Numbered from the stretch's first letter, positions 35,176 to 44,529 are shown. The stretch: DNA of 64,000 nucleotides from Streptococcus mitis (GCF_901542415.1 NZ_CABEHV010000004.1:124001-188000); one strand, 5' to 3'. Notes: a model not told the origin generated them from the sequence alone. Numbers and translations: made by a program.

Positions 35176-36555
35176 ATGAGTAAAATCGTTGTAGTTGGTG
35201 CTAACCACGCTGGTACAGCATGTATTAATACTATGTTGGATAATTTTGGAAATGAGAACGAAATTGTTGTATTCGACCAAAACTCTAACATCTCTTTCCT
35301 AGGATGTGGAATGGCCCTTTGGATCGGTGAACAAATTGACGGTGCTGAAGGCTTGTTCTATTCTGATAAAGAAAAATTGGAAGCTAAAGGTGCTAAGGTA
35401 TACATGAATTCACCAGTTCTTTCAATCGACTATGATAACAAAGTAGTTACAGCAGAAGTTGAAGGGAAAGAGCACAAAGAATCATACGATAAATTGATTT
35501 TCGCTACAGGTTCTACACCAATCTTGCCACCAATCGAAGGTGTTGAAATTGTTAAAGGAAACCGTGAATTTAAAGCAACTCTTGAAAATGTACAATTCGT
35601 TAAATTGTACCAAAATGCTGAAGAAGTGATTCATAAATTGGCTGACAAGAGCCAACACCTTGACCGTATCGCCGTTGTTGGTGGTGGATACATCGGTGTT
35701 GAACTTGCTGAAGCTTTTGAGCGTCTTGGAAAAGAAGTTGTCCTTGTTGACATCGTAGATACTGTCTTGAACGGATACTACGACAAAGACTTCACTCAAA
35801 TGATGGCGAAGAACTTGGAAGACCACAACATCCGCTTGGCGCTTGGTCAAACTGTTAAAGCAATTGAGGGTGACGGTAAAGTTGAACGCTTGATTACTGA
35901 TAAAGAAACTTTCGATGTGGATATGGTTATCCTTGCAGTTGGTTTCCGTCCAAACACAGCCCTTGCTGATGGAAAAATTGAACTCTTCCGTAACGGTGCC
36001 TTCCTTGTAGACAAGAAACAAGAAACATCTATCCCAGGCGTTTACGCAGTAGGTGACTGTGCGACTGTTTATGACAACGCTCGTAAAGACACTAGCTACA
36101 TCGCTCTTGCTTCAAATGCTGTTCGTACTGGTATCGTTGGTGCATACAACGCTTGTGGACATGAATTGGAAGGAATTGGTGTTCAAGGTTCAAATGGTAT
36201 CTCAATCTACGGTCTTCACATGGTTTCAACTGGTTTGACTCTTGAAAAAGCTAAAGCTGCTGGTTACAACGCAACTGAAACAGGCTTTAACGATCTTCAA
36301 AAACCAGAATTTATGAAGCATGACAACCATGAAGTTGCCATCAAGATTGTCTTTGACAAAGATAGCCGTGAAATTCTTGGTGCACAAATGGTTTCACACG
36401 ATTCTGCAATCAGCATGGGAATCCACATGTTCTCACTTGCTATCCAAGAGCATGTAACAATTGATAAATTGGCATTGACAGACCTATTCTTCTTGCCACA
36501 CTTTAACAAACCATATAACTACATCACAATGGCTGCACTTACAGCTGAAAAATAA
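35176..36555 (+). CDS. nox: H2O-forming NADH oxidase
   Basis: 459 residues of the pyridine nucleotide disulfide oxidoreductase family. FAD motif [13 protein letters not shown] at the N terminus, redox Cys44 in [10 protein letters not shown] (single Cys, sulfenic acid type), NAD motif [17 protein letters not shown] and [10 protein letters not shown] near 286. It reduces O2 to water with NADH and so regenerates NAD+ in aerobic fermentation. GGTAGGAA precedes the ATG. Monocistronic, with a perfect cre over its promoter. Confidence 0.95.
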   Translation: MSKIVVVGANHAGTACINTMLDNFGNENEIVVFDQNSNISFLGCGMALWIGEQIDGAEGLFYSDKEKLEAKGAKVYMNSPVLSIDYDNKVVTAEVEGKEHKESYDKLIFATGSTPILPPIEGVEIVKGNREFKATLENVQFVKLYQNAEEVIHKLADKSQHLDRIAVVGGGYIGVELAEAFERLGKEVVLVDIVDTVLNGYYDKDFTQMMAKNLEDHNIRLALGQTVKAIEGDGKVERLITDKETFDVDMVILAVGFRPNTALADGKIELFRNGAFLVDKKQETSIPGVYAVGDCATVYDNARKDTSYIALASNAVRTGIVGAYNACGHELEGIGVQGSNGISIYGLHMVSTGLTLEKAKAAGYNATETGFNDLQKPEFMKHDNHEVAIKIVFDKDSREILGAQMVSHDSAISMGIHMFSLAIQEHVTIDKLALTDLFFLPHFNKPYNYITMAALTAEK

Positions 36556-36564
36556 AATTTGATG

Positions 36565-36602
36565 AACTATCTGTCCTTAAGTTAAGGTCAGATAGTTTTT
36601 TA
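36565..36602 (+). terminator. nox terminator
   Basis: AACTATCTG / CAGATAGTT with inner CCTT/AAGG and T6. Confidence 0.87.
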
Positions 36603-36638
36603 ATCAATGTGTACCCATACAATTACATTATTTTTATC

Positions 36639-36667
36639 TTGTGATTCCTTCTAATCTAACTTAAAAT
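36639..36667 (+). promoter_or_regulatory. pdxST promoter
   Basis: TTGTGA, 17 bp, TAAAAT. No known regulator site identified. Confidence 0.55.
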
Positions 36668-36706
36668 GAAATGGTAGCTACCAATACAAATGATGAGGAT
36701 AAAGAA

Positions 36707-37582
36707 ATGACTGAAAATCGTTATGAACTAAATAAAAACTTGGCGCAGATGCTCAAGGGTGGGGTTATCATGGACGTTCAGAACCCTGAACAAGCCCGTA
36801 TTGCAGAGGCTGCTGGTGCGGCAGCTGTGATGGCCTTGGAACGAATTCCGGCTGATATCCGTGCGGCTGGTGGGGTTTCCCGTATGAGTGATCCAAAGAT
36901 GATTAAGGAAATCCAAGAAGCGGTTAGCATTCCAGTAATGGCCAAGGTCAGAATCGGGCACTTTGTTGAAGCTCAGATTTTAGAGGCTATTGAAATTGAC
37001 TATATCGATGAGAGTGAAGTTTTATCTCCAGCTGACGACCGTTTCCATGTGGATAAGAAAGAATTCCAAGTTCCTTTTGTCTGTGGAGCTAAGGATTTGG
37101 GCGAAGCCTTGCGTCGTATCGCTGAAGGTGCTTCTATGATTCGTACCAAAGGAGAACCGGGTACGGGGGATATCGTCCAAGCTGTTCGTCATATGCGTAT
37201 GATGAATCAGGAAATTCGCCGCATTCAAAACCTACGTGAGGACGAACTTTATGTTGCTGCTAAGGACTTACAAGTCCCTGTAGAATTGGTTCAATACGTC
37301 CATGAGCATGGAAAATTGCCAGTTGTAAACTTTGCTGCTGGAGGTGTTGCAACACCAGCAGATGCCGCGCTGATGATGCAATTAGGGGCAGAAGGTGTAT
37401 TTGTCGGTTCAGGTATTTTCAAGTCAGGAGATCCTGTTAAACGAGCGAGTGCCATTGTCAAAGCGGTAACCAATTTCCGAAATCCTCAGATCCTAGCTCA
37501 AATCTCTGAAGATCTAGGAGAAGCCATGGTGGGTATTAATGAAAATGAAATCCAAATTCTCATGGCTGAGCGAGGGAAATAG
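36707..37582 (+). CDS. pdxS: Pyridoxal 5'-phosphate synthase lyase subunit PdxS
   Basis: 291 residues, a TIM barrel. [21 protein letters not shown] carries the catalytic Asp, and [14 protein letters not shown] the Lys that binds ribose 5-phosphate; later [14 protein letters not shown] and [20 protein letters not shown]. With PdxT it makes PLP from ribose 5-phosphate, glyceraldehyde 3-phosphate and glutamine. The ATG at 36707 is chosen because GAGGATAAAG precedes it; an upstream 12-codon extension lacks a site. pdxT follows with no gap. Confidence 0.97.
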   Translation: MTENRYELNKNLAQMLKGGVIMDVQNPEQARIAEAAGAAAVMALERIPADIRAAGGVSRMSDPKMIKEIQEAVSIPVMAKVRIGHFVEAQILEAIEIDYIDESEVLSPADDRFHVDKKEFQVPFVCGAKDLGEALRRIAEGASMIRTKGEPGTGDIVQAVRHMRMMNQEIRRIQNLREDELYVAAKDLQVPVELVQYVHEHGKLPVVNFAAGGVATPADAALMMQLGAEGVFVGSGIFKSGDPVKRASAIVKAVTNFRNPQILAQISEDLGEAMVGINENEIQILMAERGK

Positions 37583-38164
37583 ATGAAAATTGGAATATTG
37601 GCCTTGCAAGGTGCCTTTGCAGAACATGCAAAAGTGCTAGATCAATTAGGTGTCGAGAGTGTTGAAATCAGAAATCTAGATGATTTTCAGAAACATCAGA
37701 GTGATTTGTCGGGATTGATATTACCTGGTGGAGAATCTACAACCATGGGCAAGCTCTTACGTGAGCAGGACATGCTGATTCCCATTCGAGAAGCCATTCT
37801 ATCTGGCTTACCAGTGTTTGGGACCTGTGCAGGTTTAATTTTGCTGGCTAAGGAAATTACTTCTCAGGAAGAGAGTCATCTAGGAACTATGGATATGGTA
37901 GTCGAGCGCAATGCCTATGGGCGCCAACTAGGAAGTTTCTATACGGAAGCAGAATGTAAGGGAGTTGGCAAGATTCCGATGACCTTTATTCGCGGGCCGA
38001 TTATCAGTAGTGTTGGAGAAGATGTAGAAATTCTAGCAACAGTTGACAATCAAATCGTTGCAGCCCAAGAAAAAAATATGTTGGTAACTTCTTTTCATCC
38101 AGAGTTGACGGATGATGTGCGCTTGCATCAGTATTTTATCAATATGTGCAAACAAAAAAGTTGA
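37583..38164 (+). CDS. pdxT: Pyridoxal 5'-phosphate synthase glutaminase subunit PdxT
   Basis: 193 residues of the class I glutamine amidotransferase fold. [13 protein letters not shown] at the start, [13 protein letters not shown], the nucleophile Cys in [11 protein letters not shown] near residue 79, and the His-x-Glu pair in SFHPELTDD near the C terminus. It supplies ammonia to PdxS. The start codon immediately follows the pdxS stop. The stop codon lies in the terminator shared with the convergent hemolysin III gene. Confidence 0.96.
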   Translation: MKIGILALQGAFAEHAKVLDQLGVESVEIRNLDDFQKHQSDLSGLILPGGESTTMGKLLREQDMLIPIREAILSGLPVFGTCAGLILLAKEITSQEESHLGTMDMVVERNAYGRQLGSFYTEAECKGVGKIPMTFIRGPIISSVGEDVEILATVDNQIVAAQEKNMLVTSFHPELTDDVRLHQYFINMCKQKS

Positions 38165-38186
38165 GACTGAATTTCTCAACTTTTTT
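38154..38186. terminator. Bidirectional terminator pdxT/hlyIII
   Basis: AAAAAAGTTGAGA / TCTCAACTTTTTT, symmetrical with A and T runs, between convergent genes. Confidence 0.87.
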
Positions 38187-38832
38187 ACATGTAATAAACA
38201 ATTGCGATGTATTGGAGGGCAGATGCAGCTAGGATAAAGAGGTGCCAAATCATGTGGAAATAAGGTTTTTTCTTGGCGTAAAATCCAGCCCCAACTGTAT
38301 AACAGAGTCCGCCAGTTACCATGAGACTCCAGAAAATGGGCGTTGTTTGACTGATAATGGCAGGAATGATAGCTAAAACCAACCAGCCCATAATCAGGTA
38401 AAGAGCAAGGCTAAATTTCTCATTGACTTTTTTAGCAAAGATTTTATAGAGAATACCAAAGATGGTCGTTCCCCATTGGATGGCAATAATCAGATAGCCA
38501 AACCGGTTATTCATTAAGGTCAAGACGACGGGCGTGTATGAGCCTGCAATAGCAACATAAATCATAGAATGGTCAATGATTCGCAAGACATATTTGTGGG
38601 TCGAACCATAGGCCATAGAGTGATAAATGGTGGATGATAGAAACATGAGAAAGAGACTAATAACGAAAATGGAAACGCCGATAGATGATAAAAAACCGTG
38701 TGCTTCATAACTATAGGTGGATGAAATAGGGAGTAAGATGAGCATGATAACGGCCCCCACAGCATGGGTCACGCTATTAGCAATTTCCTCTCCAAAACTG
38801 AGTTGTTTGCTGAGTTTAAGACTAGTGTTCAT
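38185..38832 (-). CDS. Hemolysin III family membrane protein
   Basis: 215 residues, seven predicted membrane helices. EEIANSVTHAVGA near residue 15, SSTIYHSM near 65, the conserved RIIDHSMIYVAIAGSYTPV near 85 and C-terminal HMIWHLFILAASALQY match the HlyIII/PAQR superfamily, whose conserved His and Asp bind zinc. The name reflects a Bacillus relative; hemolytic activity here is not implied. It overlaps the upstream DUF1836 gene by 4 nt, so the two are coupled. Confidence 0.9.
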   Translation of the reverse strand: MNTSLKLSKQLSFGEEIANSVTHAVGAVIMLILLPISSTYSYEAHGFLSSIGVSIFVISLFLMFLSSTIYHSMAYGSTHKYVLRIIDHSMIYVAIAGSYTPVVLTLMNNRFGYLIIAIQWGTTIFGILYKIFAKKVNEKFSLALYLIMGWLVLAIIPAIISQTTPIFWSLMVTGGLCYTVGAGFYAKKKPYFHMIWHLFILAASALQYIAIVYYM

Positions 38833-39275
38833 TGGATTACCTCCTCTTGAGTATGATGGATTAAGTCTAGAGTTTGATGATAGAGTTTAACAGTTTGGCA
38901 GCTGGTTTGGATGATGGGGTTAGCTGGGTCCATTCCTTGGTTCATGTAGTTTACAAAAGCATCGTAGAGTTGGTCTGAACTTGCTTGACTTTGTAGAGTA
39001 TTAAGTGTCTGTGCTATTTCTTGAATAGAGAATACTGACTTGAGGGTTGTGATAGCAATCAGACGGGCAATCTGTTGGCGTTGGTATTTTTTCTTGTCAG
39101 GCTTTGTCAGGTAACCATGTTTCACATAATTATTGACCATAGATGCTGTTAGGCCCTTGTCTTTATCAGGAGAGATAGGGGCGCAGACCTGATTGACATA
39201 GAGTAAAACCTGGTCCAGATAGAGGTCAATGTTTGGAATTTCTGCCCATTTTGGGTAGGAAAAGGTAGTTTTCAT
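38829..39275 (-). CDS. DUF1836 protein, predicted DNA-binding
   Basis: 148 residues from ATG 39275 (MKTTFSYPKW). The segment LTASMVNNYVKHGYLTKPDKKKYQRQQIARL resembles a MerR-like winged helix-turn-helix. Function unknown. AAGGAG sits 7 nt before this ATG; an in-frame TTG at 39281 is too close to it. The promoter (39310-39338) is followed by a perfect 8-bp inverted repeat, so the protein may repress its own operon with hlyIII. Confidence 0.8.
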   Translation of the reverse strand: MKTTFSYPKWAEIPNIDLYLDQVLLYVNQVCAPISPDKDKGLTASMVNNYVKHGYLTKPDKKKYQRQQIARLIAITTLKSVFSIQEIAQTLNTLQSQASSDQLYDAFVNYMNQGMDPANPIIQTSCQTVKLYHQTLDLIHHTQEEVIQ

Positions 39276-39290
39276 TTTCAACTCCTTTTT

Positions 39291-39311
39291 ATCTAGTTTT
39301 AATAACTAGAT
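39291..39311. promoter_or_regulatory. Candidate operator of the DUF1836-hlyIII operon
   Basis: ATCTAGTT-TTAAT-AACTAGAT, perfect 8-bp arms, just downstream of the -10 and upstream of the ribosome site. Confidence 0.6.
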
Positions 39312-39338
39312 TATAAAATAACAAAAACAGAAAGTCAA
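39310..39338 (-). promoter_or_regulatory. Promoter of DUF1836-hlyIII
   Basis: Minus strand TTGACT, 17 bp, TATAAT, near-consensus. Confidence 0.78.
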
Positions 39339-39369
39339 GTTTTAACTGCTTGTAGAAAGACTTAAATTA

Positions 39370-39378
39370 TGCTATGAT
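39370..39378 (+). promoter_or_regulatory. Extended -10 before the GNAT gene
   Basis: TGCTATGAT, 31 nt before the ATG. Confidence 0.6.
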
Positions 39379-39409
39379 GGGAGAAACTAGTCAGAAATGA
39401 GGAGAAAAG

Positions 39410-39904
39410 ATGGAAATTCGTTTAGCTTTTCCAAATGAAGTAGATGCCATCATGCAGGTGATGGAGGATGCTAAAAAATGTTTAGCAGATGCTGGTAGTG
39501 ACCAGTGGCAAAATGGTTATCCAAATGCTGATATTATTATTGAGGATATTATCTCAGGTCAAGCTTACGTAGCCTTGGAAGAGGGAGAACTACTAGCTTA
39601 TGCATCTGTGACCAAGAGTCCAGAGGCAGCCTATGAAGCCATTTATGAAGGCAACTGGCAAGCTGGGGAGTCAGAGTACCTAGTCTTTCACCGTATTGCT
39701 GTGGCAGCAGATGTCCAGGGACAGGGAGTTGCTCAAACCTTTTTAGAGGGCTTGATTGAAGGTTTTGACTATCTAGATTTTCGCTCAGATACGCATGTTG
39801 CAAACAAGGTCATGCAGCATATCTTTGAAAAACTAGGTTTTAAACAGGTTGGTAAGGTTCCAGTTGATGGCGAACGCTTGGCCTATCAAAAATTGAAGAA
39901 ATAA
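39410..39904 (+). CDS. GNAT family N-acetyltransferase
   Basis: 164 residues. The acetyl-CoA loop VFHRIAVAADVQGQGVAQTFLEGLI (V-x-x-x-x-R/Q-x-x-G-x-G/A pattern) is near residues 83-105 and the C-terminal FEKLGFKQVG near 145. The acceptor is unknown. GAGGAGAAAAG precedes the ATG. Its stop overlaps the next ATG as TAATG, so it is coupled to ogt. Confidence 0.85.
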   Translation: MEIRLAFPNEVDAIMQVMEDAKKCLADAGSDQWQNGYPNADIIIEDIISGQAYVALEEGELLAYASVTKSPEAAYEAIYEGNWQAGESEYLVFHRIAVAADVQGQGVAQTFLEGLIEGFDYLDFRSDTHVANKVMQHIFEKLGFKQVGKVPVDGERLAYQKLKK

Positions 39905-40413
39905 TGCAAAAGATGTACGTAAAAATCCTCTACTTTTCGCCAATAGGAACCTTGTCTTTGGTTGCCGACGAGCAATATCTGTATGGAATTTGGGTTCAGG
40001 AGCAGAAGCATTTTGAGAGGGGACTAGGAGATGAGCCGATAGAAGCAGTTGTTAGTCATCCCATTTTAGATCCAGTTATTGCTTGCTTAGATGCTTACTT
40101 TAAAGGCAAGCCTCAGGATTTATCCGACTTGCCTTTGGCTCCAATCGGAACTGATTTTGAAAAGCGAGTTTGGTACTATTTACAGAGAATTCCTTATGGC
40201 CAGACAGTGACCTATGGACAAATAGCCCAAGACCTGCAAGTGGCTTCTGCTCAAGCAATTGGTGGAGCAGTGGGGCGCAATCCTTGGTCTATCCTAGTAC
40301 CTTGTCATCGTGTGCTAGGAGCAGGCAAGCGTCTGACAGGGTATGCTGCAGGAGTGGAAAAGAAAGCTTGGCTCTTGGAGCATGAAGGTGCAGATTTTAA
40401 AGATATAAAATAG
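39904..40413 (+). CDS. ogt: Methylated-DNA-protein cysteine methyltransferase
   Basis: 169 residues. The active-site PCHRVLG is near residue 131, with the DNA-binding GQTVTYGQIAQDLQV winged helix before it and GAGKRLTGYAAGVEKKAWLLEHE after it. It removes alkyl groups from O6-alkylguanine by suicide transfer to the Cys. Translation likely starts at ATG 39904 (coupled) or ATG 39913. Confidence 0.93.
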   Translation: MQKMYVKILYFSPIGTLSLVADEQYLYGIWVQEQKHFERGLGDEPIEAVVSHPILDPVIACLDAYFKGKPQDLSDLPLAPIGTDFEKRVWYYLQRIPYGQTVTYGQIAQDLQVASAQAIGGAVGRNPWSILVPCHRVLGAGKRLTGYAAGVEKKAWLLEHEGADFKDIK

Positions 40414-40425
40414 AGAGTGAAAGAC

Positions 40426-40782
40426 ATGTTAGAATTTATCGAATACCCAAAATGTTCAACTTGTAAAAAAGCAAAACAAGAATTAAACCAACTCGGTGTG
40501 GACTACAAAGCTGTTCACATCGTAGAAGAAACACCCAGCCAAGAAGTCATTTTAAATTGGCTAGAGACCTCAGGGTTCGAGCTAAAGCAATTTTTCAACA
40601 CCAGTGGAATCAAATACCGTGAATTAGGATTGAAAGATAAGGTAGGAAGTTTATCGAACCAAGAAGCGGCTGAGTTGCTAGCAAGTGACGGTATGTTGTT
40701 AAAACGGCCCATTTTAGTAGAAAATGGAACTGTTAAGCAAATCGGTTATCGAAAACCTTATGAAGAATTGGGATTGAAATAG
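40426..40782 (+). CDS. ArsC/Spx/MgsR family protein
   Basis: 118 residues, thioredoxin-like ArsC fold. N-terminal YPKCSTCKKAKQEL has a CxxC pair, followed by YKAVHIVEETPS, FFNTSGIKYRELGLKDK and LKRPILVENG. It lacks the Spx-specific regions needed to recognise it as Spx itself, so a thiol oxidoreductase or redox regulator of the YffB/ArsC group is likely. ATG 40426 is preferred to GTG 40417. It is 12 nt downstream of ogt and probably co-transcribed. Confidence 0.82.
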   Translation: MLEFIEYPKCSTCKKAKQELNQLGVDYKAVHIVEETPSQEVILNWLETSGFELKQFFNTSGIKYRELGLKDKVGSLSNQEAAELLASDGMLLKRPILVENGTVKQIGYRKPYEELGLK

Positions 40783-40939
40783 TTTTTATCTATCTCTTTG
40801 ATAGATAAAATATATAACCTCCCTGTTTCAAAGTATGATAAACTAGTAGGTAGACAAAGTCTGTATCTGACCGTAGCAAATAATTTCATTGACGGCAGAA
40901 GTATGGTAGAATGAATCATTATCAGGAGAGGATGTTTTT

Positions 40940-41740
40940 ATGAATGTTACAATGATTTTAGCATCAGATTGGTACCAAAACTTGATGCAATTGATTCCGG
41001 ATGGCAAACTTTTTAGTCTGCGTTCGGTCTTTGATGGAATTCCGAGAATTGTCCAACAACTTCCAATAACGATTATGTTGACCATTGGTGGTGCTCTTTT
41101 TGGCTTGGTTTTGGCACTTCTTTTTGCCATTGTGAAAATCAATCGTGTCAAGATTTTATATCCCTTGCAGGCCTTCTTTGTTAGCTTCCTAAAAGGGACA
41201 CCGATTTTGGTGCAACTCATGTTGACCTACTACGGAATCCCTTTGGCCTTGAAAGCCCTCAATCAGCAATGGGGAACTGGTCTCAATATCAATGCTATTC
41301 CAGCGGCTGTTTTTGCGATTGTCGCCTTTGCATTTAATGAGGCAGCTTATGCGAGTGAAACCATTCGTGCAGCCATTCTCTCAGTCAATCCTGGTGAGAT
41401 TGAGGCGGCACGAAGTCTGGGTATGACCCGAGCGCAAGTTTATCGTCGCGTAATTATTCCAAATGCAGCAGTTGTGGCAACTCCAACTTTAATCAATTCC
41501 CTAATCGGTTTGACCAAGGGAACTTCCCTAGCATTTAGTGCGGGTGTTGTGGAAGTCTTTGCCCAAGCTCAGATTCTAGGTGGAGCTGATTATCGTTACT
41601 TTGAGCGATTCATCTCCGTTGCCCTTGTTTATTGGGTAGTCAATATCGGAATTGAAAGCCTAGGTCGTTTTATCGAGAGAAAAATGGCTATTTCTGCACC
41701 TGATACAGTGCAAACAGATGCGAAAGGAGACCTTCGTTAA
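40940..41740 (+). CDS. Amino acid ABC transporter permease
   Basis: 266 residues, about five membrane helices. The inner-membrane EAA motif is EAAYASETIRAAILSVNPGEIEAARSLGMT, characteristic of polar amino acid importers (HisM/GlnP group), and FLKGTPILVQL is the HEQ-type start. AGGAGAGGA precedes the ATG. It overlaps the ATPase gene by one base (TAATG). No substrate-binding protein is encoded here, so this must be supplied from elsewhere. Confidence 0.92.
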   Translation: MNVTMILASDWYQNLMQLIPDGKLFSLRSVFDGIPRIVQQLPITIMLTIGGALFGLVLALLFAIVKINRVKILYPLQAFFVSFLKGTPILVQLMLTYYGIPLALKALNQQWGTGLNINAIPAAVFAIVAFAFNEAAYASETIRAAILSVNPGEIEAARSLGMTRAQVYRRVIIPNAAVVATPTLINSLIGLTKGTSLAFSAGVVEVFAQAQILGGADYRYFERFISVALVYWVVNIGIESLGRFIERKMAISAPDTVQTDAKGDLR

Positions 41741-42483
41741 TGATTAAGATTTCGAATTTAAGCAAATCCTTTTCAGGACAGACTGTCTTGGATCATCTGG
41801 ACTTGGATATTCAAAAAGGGGAAGTTGTAGCCTTGATTGGTTCTTCAGGAGCTGGAAAATCAACTTTTCTTCGCAGTCTCAATTATCTTGAAACACCTGA
41901 CAGTGGCTCTATTCAGATTGATGATTTCTCAGTTGATTTTTCTAAAATCACTCAAGAAGAAATCCTTGCCCTTCGTCGTAAGTTGTCTATGGTTTTTCAG
42001 CAGTTTAATTTGTTTGAACGCCGCACAGCACTTGATAATGTGAAAGAAGGCTTGGTTGTGGTCAAGAAATTATCTGACCAAGAAGCGACTAAGATTGCCA
42101 AGGAAGAGTTGGCTAAAGTTGGGCTTTCTGACCGTGAAAAACATTACCCTCGCCATTTATCAGGTGGACAAAAGCAACGGGTTGCCTTGGCGCGTGCGCT
42201 TGCTATGAAACCAGATGTCTTACTCTTAGATGAACCAACTTCAGCTCTTGACCCAGAATTGGTTGGTGAAGTAGAAAAATCTATTGCAGATGCTGCTAAG
42301 TCAGGACAGACTATGATTTTGGTCAGTCACGATATGTCCTTTGTAGCCCAAGTGGCTGATAAGATTCTCTTCCTAGATAAGGGGAAAATCATTGAGTCTG
42401 GAACTCCGGATGAGATTATCCACCATCCTAAAGAAGAGCGGACAAAAGAATTCTTCGCTAGTTACAAACGGACTTATATTTGA
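41740..42483 (+). CDS. Amino acid ABC transporter ATP-binding protein
   Basis: 247 residues. Walker A GSSGAGKST near residue 34, Q-loop FQQFNLF, signature LSGGQKQRVALARAL near 140 and Walker B VLLLDEPTSALDPE near 160, with the GlnQ-type C terminus KEERTKEFFASY. Start coupled to the permease. The transported amino acid is not evident; orphan permease/ATPase pairs usually share a binding protein. Confidence 0.92.
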   Translation: MIKISNLSKSFSGQTVLDHLDLDIQKGEVVALIGSSGAGKSTFLRSLNYLETPDSGSIQIDDFSVDFSKITQEEILALRRKLSMVFQQFNLFERRTALDNVKEGLVVVKKLSDQEATKIAKEELAKVGLSDREKHYPRHLSGGQKQRVALARALAMKPDVLLLDEPTSALDPELVGEVEKSIADAAKSGQTMILVSHDMSFVAQVADKILFLDKGKIIESGTPDEIIHHPKEERTKEFFASYKRTYI

Positions 42484-42489
42484 TATAAT
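42481..42489 (+). promoter_or_regulatory. Extended -10 overlapping the ABC gene stop codon
   Basis: TGATATAAT begins at the TGA stop codon and would serve the small DUF4059 gene. Confidence 0.5.
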
Positions 42490-42499
42490 AGATAAAGAA

Positions 42500-42531
42500 A
42501 AACTCAGTTAGCTGGACTAGCTGAGTTTACT
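42500..42531 (+). terminator. Hairpin between ABC pair and DUF4059 gene
   Basis: AAACTCAGTTAG / CTAGCTGAGTTT, 12 bp with one wobble, then ACTCTTT. It ends the ABC unit and may attenuate transcripts from the promoter at 42481. Confidence 0.65.
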
Positions 42532-42559
42532 CTTTAAAAAAGATAGAAATGAGAGAAAC

Positions 42560-42784
42560 ATGCTACTGCAACTATTTTCTTTATATTTCGAGAGTTTGAT
42601 CTTGACTACCATCCTCGTCCTGATTTTTTTAGGGATTTGGATTGGACTGAGAGCCATGTCGGGAGTTGATAAGACAGCCAAGGCTCGCCAAGCCCATCTC
42701 TATGATATGATTATGATTGGAGTCTTGGTTGTTCCAGTATTATCCTTTGCGGTTATGAGTTTAATTCTTGTTTTCAAAGCATAA
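42560..42784 (+). CDS. DUF4059 family small membrane protein
   Basis: 74 residues with two hydrophobic helices (about 8-32 and 50-72) joined by a short basic loop (GVDKTAKARQAH). Resembles DUF4059, found upstream of trxB in streptococci; function unknown. Ribosome site GAGAGAAAC. It lies 65 nt before trxB with no terminator between, so the two may be co-transcribed. Confidence 0.72.
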   Translation: MLLQLFSLYFESLILTTILVLIFLGIWIGLRAMSGVDKTAKARQAHLYDMIMIGVLVVPVLSFAVMSLILVFKA

Positions 42785-42849
42785 TCCTTGCGTGATTGAC
42801 AAGAAAGAGTTAGAATAAAGATAGTTACAACAAGAAAGAAGGAAACTAT

Positions 42850-43761
42850 ATGTACGATACTATTATTATCGGTGCTGGACCTGCAGGGATGACTGCAGCC
42901 TTGTATGCTGCTCGAAGCAATCTGAAAGTAGCCTTGATTGAAGGTGGTCTGCCAGGTGGTCAGATGAATAATACATCTGATATTGAAAATTACCCAGGAT
43001 ACGCTAATATTAGTGGGCCAGAATTGGCAGAAAAAATGTTTGAACCGCTTGAAAATCTTGGTGTTGAGCACATTTATGGTTATGTTGAAAATGTCGAAGA
43101 CCATGGTGATTTTAAGAAAGTGATGACTGATGACCAAACTTATGAAACACGTACAGTTATCGTAGCAACTGGTTCTAAACACCGTCCTTTGGGAGTACCT
43201 GGAGAAGAAGAACTGAACAGTCGTGGTGTTTCTTATTGTGCCGTTTGTGATGGTGCTTTCTTCCGTGACCAAGATTTATTGGTAGTTGGTGGTGGAGATT
43301 CAGCTGTTGAAGAAGCCCTCTTCTTGACTCGTTTTGCCAAGACTGTTACCATTGTTCACCGTCGTGACCAACTTCGTGCCCAAAAAGTTTTACAAGACCG
43401 CGCCTTTGCGAATGAGAAAATCAGCTTTATCTGGGATTCTGTAGTGAAGGAAATCAAGGGTGAAAACCGAGTAGAATCTGTCGTATTTGAAAATGTGAAA
43501 ACAGGTCAAGTGACAGAGCAGGCCTTCGGTGGTGTCTTTATCTATGTTGGTTTGGACCCTCTTAGCGATTTTGTTAAAGGATTGAATATCCAAGATCAGG
43601 CAGGATGGATTGTGACAGATAATCACATGAAAACTGCAGTTGACGGTATCTTTGCAGTTGGAGATGTTCGCTTGAAAGACCTTCGACAAGTAACAACAGC
43701 AGTTGGAGATGGAGCTATCGCTGGTCAAGAAGCTTACAAGTTTATCACCGAACATAGTTAA
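42850..43761 (+). CDS. trxB: Thioredoxin-disulfide reductase
   Basis: 303 residues. FAD motif IIGAGPAGMTAALYAARS at the N terminus, redox pair CAVC at Cys130/Cys133 within SYCAVCDGAFF, NADPH motif VVGGGDSAVEEALFL and the C-terminal GIFAVGDVR. It passes electrons from NADPH to thioredoxin. GAAGGAAAC precedes the ATG. Ends in a strong bidirectional terminator shared with rlmB. Confidence 0.96.
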   Translation: MYDTIIIGAGPAGMTAALYAARSNLKVALIEGGLPGGQMNNTSDIENYPGYANISGPELAEKMFEPLENLGVEHIYGYVENVEDHGDFKKVMTDDQTYETRTVIVATGSKHRPLGVPGEEELNSRGVSYCAVCDGAFFRDQDLLVVGGGDSAVEEALFLTRFAKTVTIVHRRDQLRAQKVLQDRAFANEKISFIWDSVVKEIKGENRVESVVFENVKTGQVTEQAFGGVFIYVGLDPLSDFVKGLNIQDQAGWIVTDNHMKTAVDGIFAVGDVRLKDLRQVTTAVGDGAIAGQEAYKFITEHS

Positions 43762-43765
43762 TCAT

Positions 43766-43803
43766 AAAAAAAGTTTCCAATCAGATGACTGGAAACTTTT
43801 TTA
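43766..43803. terminator. Bidirectional terminator trxB/rlmB
   Basis: AAAAAAGTTTCCA / TGGAAACTTTTTT, 13-bp perfect stem. Confidence 0.9.
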
Positions 43804-44529
43804 TAGTCTATTTCGGAAAACTTCGTACATGAGGATGGCTGCAGCAACACTGGCATTAAGACTTTGAACATGTCCATTCATCGGAATGGTAATCATTTCA
43901 TCGACTTGTTTTTTAATGTTGCTAGAGATGCCTTTTCCTTCATTTCCGATGATGAGGGCGATTTTCCCTTTTGTATTCCACTTGTGGCAAGGAGTACCGT
44001 TCATATCCGTTCCAAAGGTCCAGAAACCTTCATCCTTGAGTTTATCTAGAGTTTGGCTCAGATTAGTCACACGGGCAATTGGAACGTGTTCAATAGCACC
44101 TGTGGCCGTTTTGGCAACGACAGGAGTAACTCCGACAGCACGGTGCTTGGGAATGATGACACCTGAAACGTTGGTCGCATCAGCTGTTCTCAAGATGGAA
44201 CCTAGATTATGAGGGTCAGTTAACCCATCCAGAATCAATAGAAGTGGATTTTCTTCTTGGCGTGTTTTGGCAAGGATTTGGTCCAGTTCGCTATAGGCAA
44301 ATTCGGATACTCGTAGAACGAAACCTTGGTGGACAGCACCTTCAGTCATCTCAGAGAGGGATTTTTTTGAAGTCCAAGAAATGGATACTTTTTTTTCTGT
44401 AGCCAGTTCCTTGACTTTCTCAACATTCTTACCTCGGAGATCTTCTTGGAGGTAAAGTTTGTTCCCTGTGTTTGCAAGGAGGGCTTCGGTAACGGCGTGG
44501 ACGCCATAGACAATATCATTTGTTTTCAT
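43801..44529 (-). CDS. rlmB: TrmH/SpoU family 23S rRNA (guanosine-2'-O-)-methyltransferase
   Basis: 242 residues. N-terminal YGVHAVTEALLANTGNKLYL substrate-binding domain, then the SPOUT knot: LDGLTDPHNLGSILRTADA, ALIIGNEGKGIS and IPMNGHVQSLNASVAAAILMYE (motifs 1-3). Probably methylates the P-site loop of 23S rRNA; a TrmH paralogue is possible. The start is ATG 44529; upstream codons would run through an extended -10 element. That element lies 6 nt from the ATG, so the message is predicted leaderless. Confidence 0.92.
   Translation of the reverse strand: MKTNDIVYGVHAVTEALLANTGNKLYLQEDLRGKNVEKVKELATEKKVSISWTSKKSLSEMTEGAVHQGFVLRVSEFAYSELDQILAKTRQEENPLLLILDGLTDPHNLGSILRTADATNVSGVIIPKHRAVGVTPVVAKTATGAIEHVPIARVTNLSQTLDKLKDEGFWTFGTDMNGTPCHKWNTKGKIALIIGNEGKGISSNIKKQVDEMITIPMNGHVQSLNASVAAAILMYEVFRNRL

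Noticed and set aside
40784..40810. TTTTATCTATC / GATAGATAAAA hairpin as terminator after the ArsC-like gene
   Set aside because: Perfect 11-bp palindrome, but no T run follows on the plus strand; function unclear, so not listed as a terminator.
40860..40935. BOX- or RUP-like repeat before the amino acid ABC genes
   Set aside because: No match to remembered boxA/boxB/boxC or RUP ends; only a generic TGGTAGAAT -10 was seen.
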